A DNA stretch of 43,641 nucleotides from Selenomonadaceae bacterium (GTDB lineage Bacteria; Bacillota; Negativicutes; Selenomonadales; Selenomonadaceae): NCBI GenBank assembly GCA_017406175.1, contig JAFQZB010000229.1, positions 1-43,641 of the forward strand. Direction: 5' to 3'. The notes under the pieces were generated by a model. The model made no database searches, was not told where the DNA came from, and saw only the letters and a program-made list of their open reading frames with translations. This document shows, piece after piece, positions 1 to 7,662 of this stretch; the first letter of the stretch is position 1; each line of letters begins with the position of its first letter. The position numbers and the translations under genes are program-made.

Positions 1-663
1 CTCGAACTTCACGCGGGAATTGAACGCAATCGACGCTAGGATAGCAATCTTGCGGGCGGCGTCCTTGCCCTCAACGTCGGCTTCTGGATTGCGTTCGGCG
101 TAGCCGTGAGCTTGAGCCTCCTTGAGGACGGTATCATAATCCGCGCCGCTGTCGCTCATCTTAGTCAGCATGTAATTGGTCGTGCCGTTGACTATGCCGA
201 GAACTTCCGTAATCTTATTGGCAGTCAAGGAACGTTTAAGCGGCATGATGATTGGAATGGCTCCGCCGACTGCCGCCTCGAACAGGAAATCAATTTGATG
301 AGCGTCCGCCGCGTCGAAGAGTTCATGCCCGAATTGCGCGACGACATCTTTGTTAGCCGTGACGACGTGTTTACCGTGCGCCATTGCTTGAAGGATAAAA
401 TCTTTCGCGGGTTTGACGCCGCCCATTAGCTCGACGACGATTTTAATCTCTGGGTCGTTCAAAATTTCGTCGTAATCGTTGGTTGCGGGCAAGCCGCGTT
501 CTTGCAGGGCGGGTATCTCCCTCGGCAGGACGAGAATTTTTTTAATTTCAATGGCGGTGTTCGCCCGCTGAGTGATGATGTCGCGATTGCCTTGCAAAAC
601 CTCGATGACGGAGCCGCCGATTGTGCCCGCGCCCAACAGTCCGATTTTTACAACGTTGTCCAT
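1..663 (-). CDS. hom: Homoserine dehydrogenase, N-terminal part (cut by window edge)
   Basis: Catalyses NAD(P)H-dependent reduction of aspartate semialdehyde to homoserine, the branch point to threonine and methionine. Reading the minus strand from ATG at 663 gives MDNVVKIGLLGAGTIGGSVI, a Rossmann fold with the GxGxxG nucleotide loop. About 220 residues follow without a stop and include VTANKDVV, the family's catalytic-lysine region, and NGTTNYML, its signature substrate-binding motif. The C-terminal catalytic part and any ACT domain lie outside the window. A purine-rich site (GGAAGGAATG) precedes the start. It follows the broken CitMHS transporter gene on the same strand after an 84-bp gap with no clear terminator, so read-through is possible. 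Family assignment is secure; only completeness is unknown. Confidence 0.95.
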   Translation of the reverse strand, partial: MDNVVKIGLLGAGTIGGSVIEVLQGNRDIITQRANTAIEIKKILVLPREIPALQERGLPATNDYDEILNDPEIKIVVELMGGVKPAKDFILQAMAHGKHVVTANKDVVAQFGHELFDAADAHQIDFLFEAAVGGAIPIIMPLKRSLTANKITEVLGIVNGTTNYMLTKMSDSGADYDTVLKEAQAHGYAERNPEADVEGKDAARKIAILASIAFNSRVKFE

Positions 664-747
664 AAAAATTTTTCATTCCTTCCGAATTTGATTATCAATG
701 GGATATTCTGCCGCCGAAAATTTTTTCCTGCAATGATATTGCCAACG

Positions 748-2098
748 TCACAGCGGAATAATTTTTATCAGCGCGGCGAAGCCCAGACAGATTATCGACA
801 AAAGCCATGCGAAGCCGAAAGAGGATTTGATATGCTCTTTTATGTCGACTTCGGCAAGCCCGACGCCCAACAGTGCGGCAGGAACCATCGGGCTGATAAA
901 CGTCGCGCAGTTGCGGCAAATCAGCATGACGGCGGTTATGCTTTCGGCACTGACGCCAAAATTTTCACCGATACCAATCATGACGGGCAACATACCGTAA
1001 AAATAGCTGTTGGTATCGAAAATCAAAGCCAACGGTACACTGAGCGCGCCGATTATAACAGGCAGATGTTCTCCAAAAGTTTCGGGCAAAATCAGCGTGG
1101 CAAGATTGGACATGCAGTTAATTACGCTGGGGATTTTCGCGCCGTCAACCGTCACTTCCTTAACAAAGATGCCCATCAAAACTGCCGCCGCCAAAAGTGT
1201 CGAACACATCATGAGCGCGGGCGCAGCGTGTGCATTTATGATTTTCTTGTGAGTCTTCGCGTCGAGTCCGTAATTCGCAATGAGTGCCAACGATAAGCCG
1301 ACCATGAACGGCACGTAATCGGGAATTTTTGTGACAATCAGCGTGGCGATAACGGCAAGCGTCAACAGCATATTGAAGATAAAAATTTTTTTGTCGCGTG
1401 GAGATTTATCGTCGACTTCGGGCGATTTAAAATTTTGTTCGCGAACGAGACCTGCGCCGAGCTGTTTTTCTTGAATGCCCGCAAGTACGCCGTGAGCCAA
1501 ACAGATTATGACGCCGAATATTTGCACGGGCAGAATCATTTGCCAAAGGTCGCCCGCCTCCACGTCCAAAACAGTTGCCGCACGCACCGTCGGACCTGCC
1601 CACGGCATCAAGTTCATTATTCCCATCGGCAAAACCATGACGCGCAAAAGTGTCGTCGTGCGCATGTTCATCTTCCGATAAATCGGCAACATTGCGGGGA
1701 TAACGATTAGGAATGTCGAGGCACCGCTGCCGTCCAAGTGCGCGACAATCGTTAAAATCGTCGTCATCATTGTCACGCCGATAACGCTTGTGCCGATATG
1801 CCTCGTCAAGGCGTCAACCATAACGGCGAACATGCCCGCCTCGTTCATCACGCTGAAATAAAGCACGCTGAACATAAACAGCGCGGCAGTCGGTGCGGTA
1901 CTGTTGAATCCCTCCTTGATTAAGGTGCCGAGGTCTGTAATGCTGTAGTACCCCCCCCCCCCATGTCATCAGAAATATTCCAAGGATTGTCGGGAACAAG
2001 ATAAATGCAACGGCAGGCACAGTTTTACTTTTGAACAGCGACAGCATTATTGCCGCCATGCACAAGAAGCCGCATATGCCGATAAGCGTTTGATTCAT
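748..2098 (-). pseudogene. CitMHS-family citrate/divalent-metal transporter, frameshifted at a G12 tract
   Basis: Two overlapping minus-strand frames together make one CitMHS-type secondary transporter, a family importing citrate with Mg2+ or Ca2+. The first frame starts at 2098 (RBS AGGAGTGCTGCTC) and gives one hydrophobic segment, then MTWGGGV, and runs out of frame. The second carries the rest: NSTAPTAALFMFSVLYFSVM, HLDGSGASTFLIVIPAMLP, MNLMPWAGPTVRAA and several membrane spans to the stop at 748. The switch lies exactly in the run of 12 C on the plus strand (1951-1962). With 11 G the frame would read MTWGGGYYSITDLGTLIKEG and give about 449 residues, the normal family length. It may be a sequencing or assembly slip, a phase-variable switch, or a recent null mutation. 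No other lesion is visible. Confidence 0.88.
1951..1962. repeat. Homopolymeric C/G tract of 12
   Basis: Twelve consecutive C on the plus strand (G on the coding strand) sit within codons 46-50 of the CitMHS gene. Removing one base restores the full-length frame. Tracts of this length are prone to slipped-strand mispairing and also to sequencing error. Confidence 0.97.
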
Positions 2099-2120
2099 TG
2101 AGCAGCACTCCTTAACTCAT

Positions 2121-2151
2121 AAAAAATAAAAGCCGCCTGACATTGAGCGGC
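2121..2151 (-). terminator. Rho-independent terminator after the lytic transglycosylase gene
   Basis: On the minus strand GCCGC (2151-2147) pairs with GCGGC (2136-2132) across a 10-nt loop, followed by TTTTATTTTTT. It lies 19 bp past the transglycosylase stop and before the CitMHS start, separating the two genes. Confidence 0.8.
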
Positions 2152-2169
2152 GCGCTTACGAAAAAATTT

Positions 2170-2715
2170 TTACGACTGAATCAAGTTTAAAAGATTTTTG
2201 TAATTGTTGGCGACCTTGATGACGTAATGGACGGTCTCGGAGTAATTTGGAACGCCACCATGCTTTTCGACGGCACCAGGACCAGCATTGTATGCAGCAA
2301 CCGCGTCCGTCACGGAATAGGCTCCCCAATCCTTGAAGCGTCCAAGCTGATTCTTAATGTAAATCGTGCCGCCGATGATATTTTCAAGCGGGTTATGAGG
2401 ATTGACGCCCAAGCCCGCCGCCGTACTCGGCATGAGCTGCATTAAGCCGACTGCACCGACCGGACTTATTGCATGGAAGTTGAATTCGCTTTCCGCCTCC
2501 ATTATCGACGTAATCAAAATCGGGTCGACCTGATATTCACTCGACGCATAAAGAATCGCCCGCGTTATCCAGTCGCACTCGACCTCGTTGCCGTTGTAGC
2601 GATTGACCGTCTGATAAATCGCGCTGTAGTAGTCAACTGCCTCCGCCTCGCCGCCGCCTATCATAAGCGTTGCACTCATCATCACCGCTATAAAAATCTT
2701 CTTAAGTGATTTCAT
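2170..2715 (-). CDS. Secreted lytic transglycosylase (SLT domain)
   Basis: Predicted exported murein lytic transglycosylase, cleaving the MurNAc-GlcNAc bond with formation of 1,6-anhydro-MurNAc. The 181 residues start with a signal peptide (KK, hydrophobic stretch, then AEA at about residues 23-26). An SLT/lysozyme-fold domain follows from about residue 48. It shows the ES of ITSIMEAESEFN (catalytic Glu), the family block GAVGLMQLMPSTA, the AAYNAGPGAV motif, and a closing YV-type helix. RBS GAGGAGTTGGAGAC precedes the ATG. It is a single-gene unit with its own promoter (2746-2773) and terminator. The small size suggests a soluble or loosely attached enzyme for wall remodelling or for passage of a surface apparatus; this role is inferred. 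Confidence 0.93.
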   Translation of the reverse strand: MKSLKKIFIAVMMSATLMIGGGEAEAVDYYSAIYQTVNRYNGNEVECDWITRAILYASSEYQVDPILITSIMEAESEFNFHAISPVGAVGLMQLMPSTAAGLGVNPHNPLENIIGGTIYIKNQLGRFKDWGAYSVTDAVAAYNAGPGAVEKHGGVPNYSETVHYVIKVANNYKNLLNLIQS

Positions 2716-2745
2716 GTCTCCAACTCCTCGTTAAAAATTTTTCCG

Positions 2746-2773
2746 ATTATAACACATGACTTTCATATTGTAA
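2746..2773 (-). promoter_or_regulatory. Promoter of the lytic transglycosylase gene
   Basis: Minus strand: TTACAA (2773-2768), 16-bp spacer, then extended -10 TGTTATAAT (2754-2746) followed by CGG. It lies 31 bp upstream of the start codon. Confidence 0.75.
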
Positions 2774-2784
2774 AAAAATTAGCG

Positions 2785-2806
2785 TTGTGGCAAAATGCTA
2801 CCACAA
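2785..2806. promoter_or_regulatory. Inverted repeat upstream of the TIGR04076 gene
   Basis: TTGTGG (2785-2790) and CCACAA (2801-2806) form a perfect 6-bp inverted repeat with a 10-bp spacer, just before the RBS of the next gene and between two divergent genes. It could be an operator or a small hairpin in the leader; function unknown. Confidence 0.4.
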
Positions 2807-2827
2807 AATTTTTAGGGAGCGATTAGC

Positions 2828-3154
2828 ATGATGAAGAAATGCAAGATTACAATCCTTAAAACGACGTTGCAGAAAGATTTGGCGGCTGAATATGGCGTGC
2901 CGAACCTGTCAACGTGCCCGATGATGAAGGAAGGGCAAACTTTTTACGCGTCGTGGGCTAAGCCCGAAGGTTTTTGCGACGAAGCCTGGAAAGCGGTTTA
3001 TCAATACGTCTTCGCACTGGCGCACGGGGCTGACGGTTGGTATTACGGCGACTGGATTGACGAAAAACATAAAGGCGTTGCAATTTGCTCGTGCAATGAC
3101 GGTTTGCGCCCCGTTATCATGAAAATTGAACGGACTGATGAAGATGCAGACTGA
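2828..3154 (+). CDS. TIGR04076 family small protein
   Basis: The 108-residue product matches my memory of the TIGR04076 family of uncharacterised small soluble proteins common in anaerobes: MKKCKITILKTTLQKDLAAEY near the start, CP near residue 31, KPEGFCDEAW, and the closing block ICSCNDGLRPVIMKIERTDE. Conserved cysteines (about residues 31, 50, 87 and 89) suggest metal binding or redox chemistry, but no function is established. The start has two ATGs in a row with GGGAGCGATTAGC upstream. It is transcribed divergently from the transglycosylase and precedes cbiA by 133 bp. The intervening DNA contains palindromes. Confidence 0.85.
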   Translation: MMKKCKITILKTTLQKDLAAEYGVPNLSTCPMMKEGQTFYASWAKPEGFCDEAWKAVYQYVFALAHGADGWYYGDWIDEKHKGVAICSCNDGLRPVIMKIERTDEDAD

Positions 3155-3269
3155 TTTCCCCCGAATAATCATCGCGGGCAACGTGACGTTGCATCCAGTG
3201 GTCGCGATTGAATCATCAATGATTCGGGCATTATTCCCGCGTTCGTACGAAGTGCCTGCGCATTTCTAG
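3138..3269 (+). other. 43-codon open frame echoing the 5' end of cbiA; doubtful gene
   Basis: From ATG 3138 the frame reads MKMQTDFPRIIIAGN and ends at TAG 3269. It overlaps the end of the TIGR04076 gene. Residues MQTDFPRIIIA closely echo the CbiA start MQKNFPRIIIA 144 bp downstream, and the DNA shares GAATAATCATCGC. The remainder resembles nothing I recognise and coincides with strong palindromes. It may be a remnant of a partial duplication of the cbiA start rather than an expressed gene. Confidence 0.3.
3173..3241 (+). other. Palindrome-rich element upstream of cbiA (possible three-way junction RNA)
   Basis: CGCGGG (3173-3178) and CCCGCG (3236-3241) can pair and enclose two further perfect hairpins: GCAACG-TGA-CGTTGC (3178-3192) and GAATCA-TCAA-TGATTC (3210-3225). 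The arrangement is that of a multi-branched RNA or a compound palindromic DNA element. It lies 46 bp before the cbiA start. I do not recognise it as a known riboswitch; in particular no cobalamin-riboswitch core is visible. Confidence 0.45.
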
Positions 3270-3287
3270 TTTCGTAAAGGATTTGAC

Positions 3288-4670
3288 ATGCAAAAGAATT
3301 TTCCAAGAATAATCATCGCAGCGACGCAAAGCGGCTCTGGCAAGACAACTTTAACCGTCGGATTGCTCGCGGCTTTGAAAAATCGCGGCTTAAACGTTCA
3401 AGCGTACAAAATCGGCCCCGATTATATCGATACGGGCTGGCATGAGCTCGCAAGCGGTAAAATCTCCCACAATCTCGATAGCTGGCTCGTCGGGAAGGAT
3501 AAACTCAAAAAAATTTTCGTTGAGACCGCTCAAGGCGCAATTTCAATCGTCGAAGGCGTCATGGGGCTTTATGACGGCGGGCAAGGCGGCATTTCTTCCA
3601 CGGCGGAGATTTCTAAGCTCCTAAACGCGCCAATCGTCCTGATTATCGACGCAAAAAGCATGGGAACTTCTGCGGCGGCGGTCGCATTGGGTTTTAGAGA
3701 CTTTGATAGGGAAATTAACCTCGCGGGCGTGATTCTTAATCGTATCGGCTCGGATTCGCATAAAAAAATTATCGTCGATGCACTCGACGCGCTCGGAATT
3801 AAATGTTTCGGCGCAATCAATCGCAACGACGACTTTTTTTTGCCCGAACGTCATCTAGGGTTGGTTCCTACGGCTGAAAATCATTCCGTCGACGTGATTA
3901 ATAAGGTCTGCGCGGCGGTCGAGGCTCAAATCGACCTTGACGCCCTGATTAACCTCGCTAAAAGTGCTCCGCCCCTTGAAAAAGCTAATTCCCTGCTTCC
4001 CTACTTCCCTAATTCCCTAACAATCGCCGTCGCTCGTGATGAGGCGTTCAATTTCTACTACGGCGCAAGCCTTCGGGAGCTTGAGAGGCTCGGAGCGGAA
4101 ATTATTTACTTCAGCCCCCTGAATGATGAACATTTGCCCCAAGTCGACGGTCTGATTATCGGCGGCGGCTTCCCTGAGATGTTCGCGGAGCGTCTTGAAC
4201 AAAATAAAAGCCTCCGCAATGAAATTTTCATCGCTGCGGAAGCTGGTTTGCCGATTTTCGCGGAATGCGGCGGCTTTATGTATTTGATGAACCGTCTGAT
4301 TGACTTCGATGGCAATTCCTTCGAGATGTGCGGAATTCTTGACGGCGCGGCGACTATGACCAATCGTTTGCAGACTGTCGGCTACGTCGAGGCGGAAATT
4401 TTATCTGATTGCATTATCGGCAAGGCGGGCGATACTCTTCGCGCTCACGAGTTCCATTTTTCCACCGCCCAGACCTCTGACACCAATATTTTCCGCTGTC
4501 GACGCTTGAGAACCGGTAAAGAGTATTTCGCCGGCGTAATCAAAAAAAATATCGTCGCCTCGTATCTGCACATTCACTTTGCAGGCTGTCCGAAGGCGGC
4601 GAGTAACTTTTTCCAGGCTTGCAAGGCTTATTCGTCGTCTTCCAAGTCAAATTCCTCGTGCAAGGTCTGA
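3288..4670 (+). CDS. cbiA: Cobyrinate a,c-diamide synthase
   Basis: ATP- and glutamine-dependent amidation of the a and c side chains of cobyrinate in anaerobic cobalamin synthesis. The N-terminal domain has the P-loop SGSGKTTL (about residues 15-22), YKIGPDYIDTG and VEGVMGLYDG. The C-terminal domain is a class I glutamine amidotransferase with the nucleophile in FAECGGFMYL and the conserved histidine in ASYLHIHFAG. RBS AAAGGATTTGAC precedes ATG 3288. The natural end is probably near NFFQACKAY. The last dozen residues (SSSSKSNSSCKV) are read from the reverse complement of the opposing gene's acidic tail, so the original stop has been lost and the two genes overlap tail to tail by 43 bp. No other cobalamin genes are in the window, although the phosphatase at 9848 could be related. 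Confidence 0.95.
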   Translation: MQKNFPRIIIAATQSGSGKTTLTVGLLAALKNRGLNVQAYKIGPDYIDTGWHELASGKISHNLDSWLVGKDKLKKIFVETAQGAISIVEGVMGLYDGGQGGISSTAEISKLLNAPIVLIIDAKSMGTSAAAVALGFRDFDREINLAGVILNRIGSDSHKKIIVDALDALGIKCFGAINRNDDFFLPERHLGLVPTAENHSVDVINKVCAAVEAQIDLDALINLAKSAPPLEKANSLLPYFPNSLTIAVARDEAFNFYYGASLRELERLGAEIIYFSPLNDEHLPQVDGLIIGGGFPEMFAERLEQNKSLRNEIFIAAEAGLPIFAECGGFMYLMNRLIDFDGNSFEMCGILDGAATMTNRLQTVGYVEAEILSDCIIGKAGDTLRAHEFHFSTAQTSDTNIFRCRRLRTGKEYFAGVIKKNIVASYLHIHFAGCPKAASNFFQACKAYSSSSKSNSSCKV

Positions 4671-5560
4671 TAACTGTTCAACAAGACGATTTGCATTGCT
4701 AATTCCGGTATATCCTCCCGAAAACGATACGCCTTCATGACTTCGCGGTCGTTTTCAGTGTGCGCCTTCCTTAAATCTGCCGGCATTGATACTTCGTCGT
4801 ACAAATCGGCGTAAGTCGCGTTCGGATAGTTGGCTCTCGCGTCCAAAATCGCTTGCGCGGTCGCCTCTATCCTTTTTTGTTGCTCGTCGGTGTAGAATAG
4901 CGGCCACGGGAACGGATTATAACATATCGTCGCCGAATATCTGTAATCGCTCTTCAATCTGCCCGCGACCATTCGCACCCATGCCATATGAACCGAACTT
5001 GTTAGCACTCCGAAATGAAATAAATTCGCGTCGGGCACTGTTAAACCTTGAGCGGCAATAAATTCGGGTGACAAATAGCCAATCGGAATAAATCGGCGGC
5101 GACTGGAGCTAACTTGCGGAATAAAAATGTAATTCGTCGTCGGCTGTCGTCTTTCAGCAAAAAGGGTCGGCGTATCTGCTTTTTTACGAGTTTCGGCTTT
5201 CTTACTTTGCAAACGATATTCACGGACATTTTTAACGCGTTCATAGACGAGTGGCATTTTTCTAAGCTCATCGGGCTGACAACCTTCAAGCCAGAGGCAA
5301 TAGCGAGGAATTCTGTTAATAAATTCTCTTCCACCAACAAACGGACGAATCCACTTGGCGGCAAGAGGATTTTTTTTGACTAAATCGCCGCGTTCGTCTG
5401 GTGTAAGCAATAAATTTCCGCCGTCAACAGGTTTACTGCCAGCACTCATCTCCGGCACGTTGAAAAATGGCGTTGCGCGTTTCATGACGTAAATATCTGG
5501 GGCATTGGGCATAAGATAGCCGTTGATGTGGTCGACGATGATAAAATTTTCGTTCGCCAT
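4628..5560 (-). pseudogene. Truncated MmeI-like (type IIL) restriction-modification protein: TRD and C-terminal part only
   Basis: The 310 residues match the end of MmeI-type fused methyltransferase-endonucleases. They start inside the target-recognition domain (HINGYLMPNAPDIYV, DGGNLLLTPDE) and include KWIRPFVGGREFINRIPRYC, the family-typical MPLVYERVKNVREYR, ADTPTLFAERRQP, FIPIGYLS, FHFGVLTSSVHMAWVR and GRLKSDYRYS. A helical C-terminal domain follows, with AILDARANYPNATYADLYD. Full proteins are about 900 or more residues; the nuclease, helical and SAM-methyltransferase domains (with NPPY) are missing. The ATG lies 2 bp after the gatB stop without its own strong RBS, which looks like a deletion or recombination joint. 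It ends inside cbiA. Most likely a remnant; a role as a separate specificity subunit is possible but no partner is present. Confidence 0.82.
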
Positions 5561-5562
5561 GA

Positions 5563-7005
5563 TTAAGCGTCCAATTTCTTAGCGAGCAACTGATTTACAA
5601 GCTGAGGATTCGCCTTGCCGCGTGTGAGCTTCATAACTTGTCCGACGAGTGCGCCGATAGCTTTTTTCTTGCCGCCGCGATATTCTTCGACCGCCTTAGG
5701 ATTTTTGGCAATAACTTCGTCGATAACGCCTTCAATCGCGCCGGTGTCGGTGATTTGCACCAAACCTTTATCCTTAACGATTTTTTCGGGCGAGTCGGGC
5801 GACTTCCACATCTCAACAAAGACCGTTTTAGCGATTTTGCCGCTGATAGTGCCGTTGGCAATCAGTTTAATCATCTCGGCGAGGCGGCGGGCGTCGACAG
5901 GCGAATTTTCAATCGTCAAGCCTTCCGCGTTCAGATTTTTGGACAGGTCGCCCATAATCCAATTAGCAGCAGCCTTAGCATCGGCTCCATTAGCAATCAC
6001 GGCGTCAAAATACTCCGCCATAGCCCGCGAACTCGTGATAATGCCCGCGTCGTAGTCGCTTAGCCCGAAATCTTTAATCAAACGGGCGCGGCGGGCGTCA
6101 GGCAGTTCCGGAAGAGACTTTCTAAAGGCTTCAATCTCCTCATCAGTCGTCACAATCGGCGGCAAGTCGGGTTCGGGCATGTATCTGTAGTCGTGGGCGT
6201 CCTCTTTACTGCGCATTGATTGCGTTATGCCCTTTTCGGGGTTCCAAGTGCGCGTCTCTTGAATAATTTGCCCGCCGTCGTCCAAAACTTCAGCTTGCCG
6301 TTCGATTTCGTAGTTAATCGCGTCTTCGAGTGCCTTAAACGAGTTAATATTCTTCATTTCAGTTCGCGTGCCGAGCTTATCACTGCCAATCGGGCGCAAG
6401 GAAACGTTTATATCAGCGCGGAGATTGCCTTCCTCCATGCGGCAGTTGCTCACGTCGATATATTCGAGAATCGACTTGATTTTTTCCATATAGGCGCGGG
6501 CTTCGGCGGCTGAATGCATATCTGGTTCGCTTACAATTTCAATCAGCGGCACGCCCGTCCGATTATAATCAACATTCGAGCTTGCAGAGTCTTTAATCGT
6601 GGTTCCGGAGTGTATAAGCTTGCCTGCGTCCTCTTCCATATGAATTCTTGTAAGGCGAACGGTCTTTTTTGTGCCGTCAACGTCAATTTCGACGTGTCCA
6701 GCGTATGCAATCGGCAAATCGTATTGGGAGGTCTGCCAATTCTTAGGCAAATCGGGATAATAATAGTTTTTGCGGTCGAATTTGCTGTACTTGTTGATTT
6801 TGCAGTTTGTAGCAAGCCCGGCTTTGATTGCGAACTCGACGACGCGGCGATTTATTGTCGGCAAGACGCCTGGAAGCCCTAAACACACCGGGCAAACGTG
6901 CGTATTCTGTTCCGCGCCGAAGGTCGTAGCACATCCGCAGAAAATTTTAGTGTTCGTCTTCAATTCGCTATGAATTTCAAGACCGATTACAGCTTCATAC
7001 TTCAA
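5563..7005 (-). CDS. gatB: Asp-tRNA(Asn)/Glu-tRNA(Gln) amidotransferase subunit B
   Basis: GatB of the GatCAB complex that converts Glu-tRNA(Gln) and Asp-tRNA(Asn) to the amides; it binds tRNA and hosts the kinase site. Seen: [12 protein letters not shown], zinc-type cysteines (FCGCA and [12 protein letters not shown]), [26 protein letters not shown] and the [17 protein letters not shown] signature. The GatB/Yqey tail extends to the C-terminus. I choose TTG at 7005 (480 residues) because AACGAGGTGATTAA sits just before it and [12 protein letters not shown] is the usual start. An upstream ATG at 7035 would add 10 unlikely residues. gatC and gatA are not adjacent. The truncated MmeI fragment follows after 2 bp. 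Confidence 0.97.
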   Translation of the reverse strand: MKYEAVIGLEIHSELKTNTKIFCGCATTFGAEQNTHVCPVCLGLPGVLPTINRRVVEFAIKAGLATNCKINKYSKFDRKNYYYPDLPKNWQTSQYDLPIAYAGHVEIDVDGTKKTVRLTRIHMEEDAGKLIHSGTTIKDSASSNVDYNRTGVPLIEIVSEPDMHSAAEARAYMEKIKSILEYIDVSNCRMEEGNLRADINVSLRPIGSDKLGTRTEMKNINSFKALEDAINYEIERQAEVLDDGGQIIQETRTWNPEKGITQSMRSKEDAHDYRYMPEPDLPPIVTTDEEIEAFRKSLPELPDARRARLIKDFGLSDYDAGIITSSRAMAEYFDAVIANGADAKAAANWIMGDLSKNLNAEGLTIENSPVDARRLAEMIKLIANGTISGKIAKTVFVEMWKSPDSPEKIVKDKGLVQITDTGAIEGVIDEVIAKNPKAVEEYRGGKKKAIGALVGQVMKLTRGKANPQLVNQLLAKKLDA

Positions 7006-7036
7006 ATTAATCACCTCGTTAAATTTTTCGTGCAAA

Positions 7037-7065
7037 AGTTTATCGCACTTGCTTTAAATCGTCAA
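7037..7065 (-). promoter_or_regulatory. Probable gatB promoter
   Basis: Minus strand TTGACG (7065-7060), 17-bp spacer, TAAACT (7042-7037). The same TTGACG-N17-TAAACT pair occurs upstream of rfbC. An alternative -10, GATAAA with an upstream TGC, lies two bases nearer the -35. Confidence 0.55.
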
Positions 7066-7071
7066 CGCAAC

Positions 7072-7110
7072 AAAAAAATCCCTGCCGAGTAGCTAGGGAT
7101 TTATTTTTTT
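7072..7110. terminator. Bidirectional terminator between brnA and gatB
   Basis: AAATCCCT and AGGGATTT arms surround a short loop, with an A-run on the left and a T-run on the right of the plus strand. It can end the brnTA transcript on the minus strand, just past the brnA stop. Confidence 0.8.
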
Positions 7111-7294
7111 AGCTTGCGAGCTTATTTTTTTGTCTACGGAGCCGCGCTGGTTTCATTTTGGCTAATTCTTCATCTGTAAGCGGTGGAATGTCGCTGTAAT
7201 CAATTTCATCGTCTTTAAGCTCTTTAATTTCTAAAATTCGCTTTTGTTGCTCAGGACTTATTTTCATTCCCTTATAAACGACCATTTCGCCCAT
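7109..7294 (-). CDS. brnA: BrnA-like antitoxin
   Basis: Small 61-residue protein encoded directly behind, and overlapping, a BrnT toxin gene, as in type II brnTA operons. It has the acidic segment DDEIDYSDIPPLTDEELAKM seen before the C-terminal DNA-binding part in BrnA-type antitoxins, and ends with a basic tail (KPARLRRQKNK). It is shorter than many BrnA proteins (about 80-100 residues), so the DNA-binding half may be minimal or truncated. The start ATG lies within the last codons of brnT, with AAAGGAGCAAG as its RBS. Expected to bind BrnT and, with it, repress the promoter at 7593-7620; that role is by family analogy. Confidence 0.75.
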   Translation of the reverse strand: MGEMVVYKGMKISPEQQKRILEIKELKDDEIDYSDIPPLTDEELAKMKPARLRRQKNKLAS

Positions 7295-7574
7295 AATACT
7301 TGCTCCTTTCTCTTTTATTCGCGTTTCTTGCCGATATGAGCCGATATTTTTCGCCGCGTTCGGTATAAATTACTACAAGAACCTTTCCGACAAGCCCTAT
7401 AACTTTTATTCGGTCTTCGTAATCGCTATGCTCCTCATCGTAGTCATCAATCAAATTATTATCAAGAAAAATCAACGCGGCGTCCTCAAAGTGTATTTTA
7501 TGCTTTTTCCAATTCAATTCGGCTTTATTATCGTCCCATTCGACAAAATACTCTCCAACTTCCATCTCGCCCAT
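7272..7574 (-). CDS. brnT: BrnT family toxin
   Basis: Type II toxin of the RelE-like BrnT family, a ribosome-independent RNase that blocks translation. The 100 residues show the family pattern: VEWDDNKAELNWKKHKIHFE at the start, AALIFLDNNLIDDYD, a central DRIKVIGLVGKVLVVIYTER, and the C-terminal RLISARNANKRERSKYYG with the conserved R, SAR and E. The start at 7574 has GAGGTGATTTT upstream and a good promoter. It overlaps brnA by 23 bp. Both genes open with near-identical codons for MGEM, so the first residues of the toxin may be an extension and the true start could be the second Met. Confidence 0.88.
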   Translation of the reverse strand: MGEMEVGEYFVEWDDNKAELNWKKHKIHFEDAALIFLDNNLIDDYDEEHSDYEDRIKVIGLVGKVLVVIYTERGEKYRLISARNANKRERSKYYGRNGRL

Positions 7575-7592
7575 AAAATCACCTCAAAACGA

Positions 7593-7620
7593 ATCTTAAC
7601 AGAAAAATTTTCCTTGTCAA
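7593..7620 (-). promoter_or_regulatory. brnTA promoter
   Basis: Minus strand TTGACA (7620-7615), 16-bp spacer, extended -10 TGTTAAGAT (7601-7593). A near-consensus promoter 19 bp before brnT. Confidence 0.75.
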
Positions 7621-7662
7621 ATCAAAAAATCCACGCTGATTGTATTTTTATAGCTGTGAAAG

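Noticed and set aside
502-1296. 264-codon plus-strand frame opposite hom and the CitMHS gene
   Set aside because: Low-complexity, Cys/His/Arg-rich translation typical of an antisense frame, spanning two genes.
3155-3287. Cobalamin riboswitch upstream of cbiA
   Set aside because: The gap is only 133 bp and lacks the conserved B12-box; the palindromes present do not fit its fold.
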